Assembly: GCA_014529385.2 (NCBI GenBank)
Contig: CM043953.1
Coordinates: 79,660,338 to 79,724,337 of the forward strand
Origin: Adiantum capillus-veneris
Lineage: Eukaryota > Streptophyta > Polypodiopsida > Polypodiales > Pteridaceae
DNA: 64,000 nucleotides
Direction: 5' to 3'
The translations under genes were made by a program, and so were the position numbers. Under the pieces are notes generated by a model that saw nothing but the letters and a program-made list of their open reading frames with translations, was not told the origin of the DNA and ran no database searches. Each line of letters begins with the position of its first letter. The stretch's first letter is position 1. Positions 46,491 to 56,464 of this stretch are shown here, piece by piece.

Positions 46491-46769
46491 GGAAATATCT
46501 AATTTAGCTTTTCCCTTTTCTTAATGACAAGTAGTTTTGGTAAAGATGGCAAGGAAAGCATGTGAGTTCTTAGTTAGAAGGGTGTCAAGGCCGCCATTGG
46601 CTTTATTTGCACCACCAAGGTACTTGTAATACTTGCAGCTCAGTGCATCTTGGAGGAGAGAAGAAAAGTGTGAAAGTTCCTCTAAAGCATTGGCACGTGC
46701 CATCCATTGTTGACCAAGGACTACTTCTTCAAAGATCTCTTGTGGAGTCATCACTTTTAGTTCCACTTT

Positions 46770-48190
46770 TTGTCTCTTTTTGAAGCAAAGATTTGCCTAA
46801 GAGGTTCCAAATTTATGTAGAGACCATGTTGCACTTAGCCTTTTGATCAAGTAGAGTTAAGCATCTGATGCTAGATCACTTTGCACATTCTAGAACAACT
46901 CTTAGGTGGCACTACTGCTAGTTGTGAATGCCACCTTCAGGGTGTGGGTGACATTCATCTCTCTACTAGCAAACTATATCCATACCTCAAATACAGAATC
47001 CAAAAATTATTGGTCATCAAGCCTAAGCAAAAAATTGGTTGACCCAGATGCATTTATTTATTTATTTTCCTAGTCAAGACCTTCTATAAAATACTAATTA
47101 TCATCCTTGTTACATAGCATACCATTCAAGTCAAGGATCAACACCCTACGTTATTGATATAGGGAAGATAGCGGACTTGGATACATGACTTGGTTAAATG
47201 GAACGATTGTGTAACATCCAAGCTCAGGGTCTATGTAATATTATTGTATCATGTGTGTTCAAACTCTTTTCATTAAATCCCTTGGTTGTGAATTTTAAAG
47301 GAAATTTAAGGATCCTTTCCTATCAAAATTTGTCAATTTTCTTGGGAATTGTAAAAGATCCCTTTTGTAAAATTTTTCTATAAATTAAAAGAGAATTAAA
47401 TACCCCCCCTATTGAACTCACTTGATGGGTTACATTTTACAGAAGTGACCTTCCCGAGCATCCAAGTTAGTAGTGCATTTGATGGGATATCACCGCTTTG
47501 TGACAATGCCACAAAGCCCAAACATTCTACCCTATTGTTCCTCTTAAAGGAAAAAGTTATATATACACGACACCATTCTTCAACTACATACATATCAAAA
47601 GATGAAAAATTAGCATAAAACTCAGAACTTAGATCTCACAATCTAAACAAAATTGCAACAAAAAGAACTTTACTTCATATTGCATAAAAGGGTTTACTTC
47701 GTAGTAGATAGAAACATCATATAGCAAAAACGGGGTTTACTTAAATTGCATAGAGCTTCCATTAGGAAACAGAGGGCAAGGAAACAGGAGAAACTACAAT
47801 CTTTCACAAAGCTTTGTATTTCAATTCAAAATTGGTGTAAGACACCACAAAAAAGTTGAAATACAAACACTCATAAACTTTGTCAAATTCTAGCTGTAGC
47901 TTTGTAAAATTTGGTACGGTACCATACTATTATAATATTGGCATGATGCTAGTACAATAATGGCGCGATGCTCATACCAAACCAATATGATGTTGTTTGT
48001 GCGCATTTTGAAGAAACATTTTTTTAAACATATTATACATATGGATATGCCATGAAGTGACATGATGTCTTTATGAGTTTATTTTGTTGCCTTTTTAACT
48101 TGGTGTGTTAAGTACATGTACATGCAAGGCAAGTCGCATATGTAGTGCTAGCTAGTAGGTTGTAAGGTCTCTACCACCCTTGGAGAGGGT
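46770..48190. other. AT-rich stretch, nothing recognised
   Basis: No coding similarity, terminal repeats or RNA genes seen. Several short A/T-rich tracts. Confidence 0.4.
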
Positions 48191-48198
48191 ATTCCCAT

Positions 48199-48267
48199 GT
48201 AGGTTCGTAACAGCATAAGACAAAAAGATAGATTGGACACTTGGCCCAAAATACTTTGTGCTGACAT
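48199..48267. repeat. 69-bp block identical to 42494-42562
   Basis: An exact 69-bp copy of a segment from the interior of LTR-4, 5.7 kb away and in the same orientation. The similarity stops abruptly on both sides. Confidence 0.95.
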
Positions 48268-48835
48268 TTTTACCCAGAAACTTGACCAAAGTCAAGTTTA
48301 TTTAATAAATCATTTTATGATTTATTTTTTAGACTTTATCTTCCAGTTTTTCCCTACCTAGCCCTTAAGTAAATTATAAGCCCCAAAACTTGTCTATAAA
48401 GGGAGCAAGGTAGTGTTTGAGATCAGATGCAGCTAGCGCCACAACAGCCTCCAACGTTTGTTCAGGAGAGCAGCTTCTCTTGGCGTTTTTGTAGATCTAG
48501 AGAAGAGCTACCGTTTTTGGCAAGATCAGCCAGTGATAGCAATTTTCAGCCCTAGCGCTTACTCAACTTGCATAGTGTTTTCAGATTTCAGCACTTCTCT
48601 CGCCATAACCGGCTCGAATCGATAGTCTCTAGCCTCTTCGTTGTGTATGGTACTTCGGCAACCCATTGAGCCTCTTATAATTCGTGAGTTAAGACTATTT
48701 TGAACTTATGAAGGTATACATTGAGCCCCTATTTGGCCATTCCCTCGCTGCATCGAGTGTTCCCATTGCTTCTAAGACGGTTTATGGCCTCTGTTTGTTT
48801 TGCAGGCGTAATCGAGGGCAATTACAATGCTTTCA

Positions 48836-49160
48836 AGAGGGGGGTATGTCACAAAGTGATGATGTGGCTGCCCTAACCCTAACTGGGAAACCCTAACCCT
48901 AATTATTGATGGGCGTGTTGACACGTGGCAGTTGTACAGATCCACGCGTTTTGCGGCGCAAATTGCGGAGGCACAAAAAGCTGCGGGCGGCAGATTTAAA
49001 AAAAGAGAGCTTTTGGACAGCTTTTGGGCATTGCTTTATGCTACGCAATTGAAAGGAGGGAGAGAGCTCTTTTGTTTTGCTTTATTGCCCTCTCAAGAGT
49101 TTTCAGCTTTTGGGGCTCTGCTTTTGGCATCCCTTGTACCTTTAAATACGTGAGCAGGCC
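48836..49160 (+). other. possible LTR start after a purine tract
   Basis: A purine tract (AAGAGGGGGG) at about 48834-48843 is followed by TATGTCACAAAG, and a TATA-like TTTAAATA lies near 49142. This looks like a polypurine tract and the start of a 3' LTR, but no partner LTR is in the window. The stretch also holds short telomere-like CCCTAACCCTAA motifs at 48871-48905. Confidence 0.25.
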
Positions 49161-49399
49161 TCTCACAACTTAGAGCATCTGGACGCAGAGTCTGAGTGTG
49201 AGCCCCTGCCCGCACTCTTGTACTTTGAACTCAGAATAATACCAAAAGAAATACCAAAAGGTGTGCCAATCTTTGGGGCCAATATCTCTAGGCACGGAAC
49301 TCCACCGGGCCAATGTTGAATGAATTGTGAACTGTGAATTGTTTTGAAGTGGTTATTTGGTGATGTCGTGGTAGATTCTTGACTTGGAGTGTCCAAGTC

Positions 49400-49529
49400 T
49401 GTTACAGCCTCCCATGTCCGTGGAGAGTCCTTTGTAGGGAGAATCTCCAAATGAACAAAGGCCGGTGACTGCATCATTGCCGCCGAAGAAATCGAAGCTT
49501 CTCCAAGTCGCTTTGGACACTTCTTCAAA
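49400..49529 (-). pseudogene. Copia-8 gag, distal half of the zinc knuckle and following residues
   Basis: Minus-strand frame HYLKKCPKRLGEASISSA... This is the second half of a CX2CX4HX4C zinc knuckle whose first half lies at 56465-56500, on the other side of Gypsy-5. With Gypsy-5 removed the two halves join in frame as CNSYGEK-stop-HYLKKC. The second Cys is now Tyr and a TGA has appeared within the motif. The frame stays open to about 49163 without clear protease motifs. Confidence 0.75.
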
Positions 49530-49534
49530 TAATG

Positions 49535-50030
49535 TGTCACAGGGATGGGCACCACATGCCAACAGAAAAGAACAAATTGAACAACTTTAAGCACTTCAAA
49601 TAACATTGAATTGAAAGAGATGCACGAAACACGAGACGGGGAGTGGCGGAGTTCCACCCCAAGAGAGCATTGGCCCTAAACGCTGGTGCCCCTTTCGCAA
49701 TTTCTTTATATTGCTTGGACTTAGTACAACGCCGGTACTCCATCCTCTACACCTTCACTCGGAAGCATGCCAAAGAATGAGCCCTTGGCTCATATTTAAA
49801 GGCCCTTGGCCTAGAAAAGCAGTTAAATGAAAAGCATCATGCCTTTAGTCACTTGGGCCCCATCGGACGGGGTCCCATAAGTTGGTGGCTCTTTAATAAT
49901 TGGTCCCACTTATCTGTAAGTTGGTGAGAACTTCTACTGCTGTTGCTTCTCTTAGAGTTTAGGTCCCTCGGCCGATATCTGCAAGTCGGCTCCGTTCTTC
50001 AATGGCTTGACAAGTCACTAGTTTGTGACA
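49535..50030 (-). repeat. Gypsy-5 3' LTR (shortened)
   Basis: Forward TGTCACAGGG... to ...TTTGTGACA; the terminal TGTCACA/TGTGACA is an inverted repeat. Confidence 0.93.
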
Positions 50031-50399
50031 TCCCCCCTTCTTGAATAAAGTAATTGTTCGCGATTACTGTATATCTGCAAAATGACTCAAGTTAGCTCAA
50101 AAATTTTCGAGGGGTCATTCCGAGGGACAATCAGTTTTCTTATTCCAGATTGGAGCCCTTGATATCTTGGGTCGTTGGTATATTCTCATTCCAGATTGGA
50201 GCTCTTGATATTCCGGTGTAGTAAAATTAGCCATCACACCAGACCGCGCTGATCTCCAACAGGTGTCTTGATGCACTAAAATTACATTCCCAGGCAATCT
50301 CATCAAATAATGAATATTCAGTGGTTGGCACATCACAATGCAACACAAATGCTCACATATGCATGCTACAAGACATAGAAACATAAAGCCGCCGATGAA

Positions 50400-50755
50400 C
50401 ACTGCCCCCGCAAATAACCATCCAGCTTCGAGCCATGAGTTGTTCAATGACTCCCTCATCACTGCTCCCGCAAATAACCTAAAAAGGTCTGGGCCATGAG
50501 ATATAGAGGCTTTTTGCAACCAAACGCCCCCCAGACCTTAGCCTGCGTCGTTTGAAGGTGCTGAGAGTAACCACTGCGCAGACTTCCTAATACTTCCCCC
50601 GTAAATACCACAAGGGTCCAGGCCGTGAGTAACAACAACAATACTTCCCCCGTAAATAACTACAAGGGTCTGGGCCATGAGTATAAACAACACCTTTCAA
50701 ACATTCAATACTCTCCCCGCAAATAACCACAAGGGTCCCAGCCATGAGTATGTGC
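50400..50755. repeat. diverged tandem array in Gypsy-5
   Basis: At least five related units built on CCCCGYAAATAACCACAAGG then GTCYGGGCCATGAGT, with variable spacers, at about 50405, 50463, 50597, 50646 and 50713. Non-coding. A shorter pair based on ATTCCAGATTGGAGC lies at 50140-50200. Confidence 0.85.
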
Positions 50756-51150
50756 AAGCATTCTAAAACATCATTTCTCACTACTCTATTCAGGAGTAAA
50801 TCACCAATCATTGAAACCAATAGTAAAACCAGAGTGGAACAGTTCAAATTGGCACCAAGACATGTTGAAAACAGATACCATCCATTTCAAACAAACTCCA
50901 AACAAGATCACCAAACAAGTTCTCAAACAAAATTCAGAGAAGTGCTAATTCAGATTGAAAAATCATTCTCGATATTAGTCAAGCTCGAAAGTCGACATGG
51001 CTTCCATCGTGAAACTTGCACCAAAATTAGGGTTAGATTTCTTCCATAAGGTTGTAGCCGACCGTAGCGTGGTCCATAAGCTCTTGAATAGTCGAAACAA
51101 GCCTCGAGAGACAGTGTTCTTGTAGCGGTGATTGTAGTCTCAAGACATAA

Positions 51151-52112
51151 TGTCACGTGACATATCTAACGCTATGTGTCCGTGGACAAGCTACAACATG
51201 ATTAGGGTCAGTCAGTCCAATCAAGTTTAGATTAGAAGTGATCTGGCACTTTTGTGAGTCTATTCGTAGACTGTGCATGTCCAGACACTTAGCATAGATG
51301 CATATCCTCTGGTTGCACACAGCATGATCATCAGTATTCCCATCAGAATCCATTAGAATCAGTTAGGGGATTTTTCCAGGGCATTTAGCCTATTTTCCCT
51401 ATTTTTGACATTTTTCATTTATTAATTTAAGTGACTTTCCAACAAAAGCAGGTAGGGCAATTTTGCTAAGTTTGTATATAAGAAAACCCAAGTTAGCACT
51501 AAATGGCAGAAGAGGCAGCAAGAGCACCTTGCTCAACAGGCAACTTCTTAGCAAGACCAACCCCCGCGACTACTCTGGCGTTTTCTCCACAGAAGACCTA
51601 GCGTTTTTGCATCAGATCAGCCTTGGCGATTTGTGCACAGCAGATCAGCCATCGACATCGTCATCGACATAGAGTCAGAATTCAGCAGATAGAAGATTAG
51701 CAGATTTCAGTCCATAGCGTTTTTGGACAGCAGTAGAAAGATTGCAGATTTCAGCCCTTAGGTCGACTTCGTCATCACCGTCGTCGTCATCGGCATAGTC
51801 CGAATTTGCATCAGTCCATTGCATCCGCATTGTACCACCTTGTGCAATCATAAGTAGACCACTCTCGCCGACGAGAGTGGGGCCTTCGAAGGAGGGTTTT
51901 ACAACGTCTCTGGTGTCGTATCTCTCTTCTCTCTCTATCTCTCAGTCTCATACACTTTCACGTGCAGTGTCCATTCACTTTGTTTGTGATCATAGCATTC
52001 TCTCATTAAGAACGGAAGGCTCTACCTTCCATAAGAACAAAAGGAACCTTGAGCACAATTCAGAGCACTCATCTTGAGCAAAGCGCAAACATTCATTCCG
52101 CTGCATCTTACA
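51151..52112 (+). repeat. LTR-6 5' LTR
   Basis: Contains a TATA-like GTATATAAG at about 51474 and a near-perfect 22-bp palindrome at 51859-51880. Confidence 0.95.
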
Positions 52113-52556
52113 TTGGTATCAAAGCTTTGGCAGTGTTCTGTATCACTCAAGGAAAGAACCATAAGAATCACAAGAATTTTTTTTGCTTGTTTCGGTCGCA
52201 CGAACCCAAGTTCGCTTGGGTGTGTCGATTCCTAATCGTGTTTTTGAAGAGTGACAGGAATCTCAGGAAAGAAGGGCTTGTCCAGCCTCCCCTTGTGCCT
52301 CTTTTCACTCATTGAGAGCGGACTGTGCACTTAGCAGCCGGCCAATCGACGTGAGGTGGGAAAAAGCAACCTTGGTGTGAGCGCAAGGCCGCCAGGGGGT
52401 GCGCCCGCGGAAAGGAGTAGAATTCGGGTGAAGAGAAGATCTTTCTCAAACACGGTTTGCAAGCGAAAGAAAACCTCAAGACCTGCAAGAACCCAAGTTC
52501 CTCGTAAACTTAAGAACCCAAGACCACAAGAAACCACAAGAAACCACGACTTTAGA

Positions 52557-54263
52557 ATGGTCATCACTCGAAGCGGAATGGATACTTCGCTTGGAGGTAA
52601 TGAGCATGAGAGAGGCGAAGAAGAATTTTCCCCACCAAGAGGTTTTTCCGACCCTCCCCCTTCCCCATCTACGTCAAGGATTGCGCTACCTCCTATGGAG
52701 GAGTTGGACCAAGAAAGAGAAGCAGACAGAAAGGCCTACGAAGAAGAAATGGCAGCCATAGATCGTGAATACCAAGAAGGAATGGCAGCCATACAGCGTA
52801 AGTACGACTTGGAAGAAAAAGAAAGTCAAGCCAAATTTGATCGAGCGAACAAAGCAAGACAAGCAGAATTTGATCGCGAGAACAAAGCCCTCAAAGAAAA
52901 GAGCGACCAACACAACAAAGAGTTCTGGCGACTCTTTTCTCAAGTTCAGGCACAGATGCAAGAGATTTGGGGAAAGGAGACTCTCTCAGTCTCTTCTTCT
53001 CCAAAGCATGACACACAGGATTTGCATGATTGTGTGAAGCATGATGATGATTTGATTGACAATGACTTGCATGATGTTTTGAATGACAATGATAAGCACA
53101 ATGATTTGCATAATGATTTGGATGACAATGACAAGCATGATGATTTGCATGATCGAATTCTCACAAGCATAATGATTTGCATGAAGAAGATGTGATTGTT
53201 CACAAGGATGATGTGTTAGTAGATGCTTTTTCTAGCGAAGCCAACCTCGTTGTAGATTCGATCAGTCACGAAGGACCGATCTTGGCTCTCGAGCCTAGGT
53301 CCAAAGAACCCTCACAGGAAGTATTATGTGTTCGCATGATTAATACGCACGCATTGTTCGAGTGTTTCATTCGTGATCGTTTCCTGTATTTTAGTCAGCG
53401 TCTTTATGTGATCCCTTTTATTAGGCATGACATATTGTACGTTGAGCACGTTTCACTCATGAATGAGCACGAATGTATGCGGATTTTTCATGAAAAGTTG
53501 AAAAGTATGCATTCACGGAAGTCACATTCCATGTCTCTTCCTTGGCGTGACAGTTGTAGCAAGAGCACATGAAAGTATGAGCACCAAGCATGGGCATTTC
53601 CGTTGTGAATTGCCACAATTGATTGCTCTAGATCATAAGAGAAAGATTCGATCTCATTGTTTGCATGTGTTTGATGAACGGGTTGTCACTCCGTCTATTG
53701 GTTCATCTACATTGCATGCACAGTCTTTGAGGAAGAAAATATTTTTTCCACTCACTTTACATGGAGTAGGTATGTTCATGGTTATGGGTTGGAAATGGTT
53801 TCAGGAATTTTCAGCCATGGAGATTCTTGAAGAAGAAAGAAGCATGACACTTGACGAAGTTGAAGCATCAAAGGAGCCACAGAAGACTTTGTCGCTTTCG
53901 GCGCGGCCCAAAGAAGCAAGCGTTGCAGACCTTTATGAAGTTCAAGTACCGTATGACCCACACATCAGAGTGGGCCGGCAAAGAGTCCCTTCCAGGATTC
54001 CGGATGCTATTGGCGATCTCCCTCGACGCCATATAGTTCGGTACCAGTACCTCACTTTGAAAAGGAGGGGATGTCACGTGACACATCTAATCCTATGTCC
54101 CAAAGAAGCAAGCGTTGCAGACCTTTATGAAGTTCAAGTACCGCACGACCCACACATCAGAGTGGGCCGGCAAAGAGTCCCTTCCAGGATTCCGGATGCT
54201 ATTGGCGATCTCCCTCGACGCCATACAATTCGGTACCAGTACCTCACTTTGAAAAGAAGGGGA
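52557..54263 (+). pseudogene. LTR-6 internal ORF: coiled coil, Asp/His-rich repeats, unknown C-terminal domain
   Basis: I do not recognise this protein. The frame is open from before 52356, but the likely start is ATG 52557 (MVITRSGMDTSLGG), since MVxTRSG is a common retroelement gag opening. Next comes a strong charged coiled coil (about 52690-52960: EREADRKAYEEEMAAIDREY, FDRANKARQAEFDRENKAL). A repetitive Asp/His/Asn/Leu segment follows (53010-53160, units like DNDKHNDLHNDL). A frameshift near 53150 leads into 53177-53572 (RDRFLYFSQRLYVIPFIRHD) and another near 53560 into 53547-54314. The tail holds a 64-residue unit (PKEASVADLYEVQVPYDPHI...) repeated twice in frame because of a 192-bp DNA duplication. 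Read through the two shifts it would be about 570-580 residues. It may be a gag-like structural protein of a non-autonomous family. Confidence 0.6.
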
Positions 54264-54290
54264 TGTCACGTGACACATCTAACCCTATGT
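53907..54290 (+). repeat. 192-bp tandem duplication spanning the polypurine tract and LTR start
   Basis: Units 53907-54098 and 54099-54290. Each contains the end of the ORF, a purine tract and the first 27 or so bases of the LTR. The first unit therefore carries an extra internal purine tract and LTR edge at about 54056-54098. Confidence 0.94.
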
Positions 54291-55224
54291 GTCTGTGGAC
54301 AAGCTACAACATGATCATGGTTTAGTCAGTCTAATCAAGTCTAGATTATAAGTGATCTAGCACTTTTGTGAGTCTATTCGTAGACCGTGCATGCCCAGAC
54401 ACTTAGCATAAATGCATATCCTCTGGTTACACACAGCATGATCATCAGTATTCCCATCAGAATCCATTAGAAGCAGTTAGGGGATTTTTCCAGTGCATTT
54501 AGCCTATTTTTCCTATTTTTGACATTTTTCACTTATTAATTCAAGTGACTTTCCAACAAAAGTAGGTAGGGCAATTTTGCTAAGTTTGTATATAAGCAAA
54601 CCCAAGTTAGCACTAAATGGCAGAAGAGGCAGCAGGAGCACCTTGCTCAACAGGCAACTTCTCAGCAAGACCAACCCCCGCGACTACTCTGGCGTTTTCT
54701 CCACAGAAGACCTAGCGTTTTTGCATCAGATCAGCCTTGGCGATTTGTGCACATCAGATCAGCCATCGACATCGTCATCGACATAGAGTCAGAATTCAAC
54801 AGATAGAAGATTAGCAAATTTCAGCCCATAGCGTTTTTGGACAGCAGTAGAAAGATTGCAGATTTCAGCCCTTAGGTCGACTTCGTCATCACCGTCGTCG
54901 TCATCGGCATAGTCCGAAGTTGCATTAGTCCATTGCATCCGCATTGTACCACCGTGCAATCATAAGTAGACCACTCTCGTCGACGAGAGTGGGGCCTTCG
55001 GAGGAGGGTTTTACAACGTCTCTGGTGTCGTATCTCTCTTCTCTCTCTATCTCTCAGTCTCATACACTTTCACGCATAGTGTCCATTCACTTTGTTTGTG
55101 ATCATAGCATTCTCTCATTAAGAACGGAAGGCTCTACCTTCCATAAGAACAAAAGGAACCTTGAGCATAGTTCGGAGCACTCATCTTGAGCAAAGCGCAA
55201 ACATTCATTCCGTTGCACCTTACA
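54264..55224 (+). repeat. LTR-6 3' LTR
   Basis: Aligns end to end with the 5' LTR with scattered substitutions. The palindrome at 54971-54992 is perfect here. Confidence 0.95.
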
Positions 55225-55229
55225 CATAA

Positions 55230-55743
55230 CAATCACACTGGTCTTCCAAGGTTATCGGATTGGGAAGAGACACCTGTTGAAAGATGTCCAAAGACTGCAA
55301 GTTGTAATCTACTAGGGTTTCTATGGCAAGCATTGCAAGATATCCCACTCTGCCAGAAGCTGCACTCTGAAGGAAGATGTTTGAAGGTAGGGCAAATTTT
55401 TTTCTTGAAAGCTTGCCAAGTCCTTGGAGTGTGAAGCTTGGTAGCTATAGACTTCCACCACTTCATGGCACTGCCTCTGAGAAAAATGGTAGCTTGAAAA
55501 TTTCTTTTTGGTTCTTCTCGTGCAAGTGATCTTGGATTCCTTATGGCTTATGCCCTGTAAGATAGAGCGATGAAGACGGGAGCGCGCCTGATGCGCGATG
55601 GAGTAAGGGTGGCAGTGGCTAGTAAGCCCGGGTCGGGACACGAAGATTCTTTGATAATATTTTCGGTGAAACTTGGAAGCGCCACTGTGCTCTGTTTGCT
55701 CTTTGGTTGGACCGGTATGCTTTCAGAAAAGCACACGCTTGAA
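55230..55743 (-). pseudogene. Gypsy-5 gag fragment
   Basis: The minus-strand frame reads QATIFLRGSAMKWWKSIATK, then TWQAFKKK, matching the retrotransposon gag (capsid) signature with W-W and W-x-x-F. It lies in the expected place just after the primer site. A frameshift follows before the LTR-6 insertion point at 55229. Confidence 0.7.
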
Positions 55744-55756
55744 GCTCTGATACCAC

Positions 55757-56459
55757 CGTCACAGGGACGGGCACCACGTGCCAACGGAAAAGAACAGACT
55801 GAACAACTTTAAGCACTTCAAATAACAATTGAATTGAAAGAGATGCACGACTCACAAGACATGGACTGGCAGAGTTCCACCCAAAGAGAGCACTGGCCCC
55901 AAACGCTAGCGCCCCTTTTGGTATTTCTTTATATTGCTTGAACTCAGTACAATGCTGGTACTCCATCCTCTGCACCTTCACGCGGGAGCATGCCAGAGAA
56001 TGAGCCCTTGGCTCATATTCAAAGGCCCTTGGCCTATGAAATGCAGTTACATGAAAAGTATCAAACTCTAAAAGCATTTGGCCCAAAAGCTGGCACTAAA
56101 AATCAGCCAGCGTAAATTATGAAAATCCATACAGGTGCCATGTGAGCACAATTAGCGTATTGTCTGCCACGTCAGCAGTCCAGTGCGAATTGCGGGTTGT
56201 CCGTAAAGCTACTGCCACGTCATCGGTTCTCCACGCAAGTCTTTTGGGTGCTTTATTCTAATGTCTTTAGTCACTTTGGCCCCATCGGACGGGGTCCCAT
56301 AAGTTGGTGGCTCTTTAATAATTGGTTCCACTTGGCGAGGATCTGTAAGTTGGTGAGAACTTTTGCTGTTGTTTCTTCTCTTAGGTTTTAGGCCCCTTGG
56401 CCGGGATTTGCAAATCGGCTCCGTTCTTCAGTGGCTTGACACGTCAACAGTTTGTGACA
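55757..56459 (-). repeat. Gypsy-5 5' LTR
   Basis: 703 bp; its first forward base is mutated (CG for TG). It ends TTTGTGACA next to the TSD at 56460. Confidence 0.93.
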
Positions 56460-56464
56460 TAATG

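Larger units (their letters stand above)
51151..55224 (+). mobile_element. LTR-6, non-autonomous LTR retrotransposon nested in Gypsy-5, TSD CATAA
   Basis: Complete element of 4,074 bp in plus orientation. LTRs are 51151-52112 and 54264-55224 (about 960 bp each), primer site TGGTATCAAAGC at 52114-52125, purine tract GAAAAGAAGGGGA before the 3' LTR. The target duplication CATAA is exact (51146-51150, 55225-55229). The 2.15-kb interior codes for one unusual protein and has no protease, RT, RNase H or integrase. Confidence 0.96.
49535..56459 (-). mobile_element. Gypsy-5, minus-strand gag-only LTR element, TSD TAATG
   Basis: LTRs are 49535-50030 (3') and 55757-56459 (5'). The primer site TGGTATCAGAGC (minus, 55755-55744) lies next to the 5' LTR and the G-rich tract GAAGGGGGGA (minus, 50040-50031) next to the 3' LTR. 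The target duplication TAATG is exact (49530-49534, 56460-56464). About 207 bp of the 5' LTR (roughly 56060-56267) are missing from the 3' LTR. Without the nested LTR-6 the interior is only about 1.65 kb. It holds a gag segment and a diverged tandem array, with no protease, RT or integrase. Confidence 0.94.

Noticed and set aside
46521-46766. Minus-strand 81-codon frame starting MELKVMTPQEIFEEVVLGQQ
   Set aside because: Looks protein-like but unrecognised, short, and adjacent to the EEP fragment in another frame; no evidence for a gene.
48871-48905. Telomere-like CCCTAACCCTAA motifs
   Set aside because: Only two short double units; interstitial telobox-like motifs, not a telomere or array.
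50031-51145. Search for pol genes in the Gypsy-5 interior on the minus strand
   Set aside because: No protease, RT, RNase H or integrase motif in any minus frame; the 134-codon frame 50115-50519 is repeat-derived.
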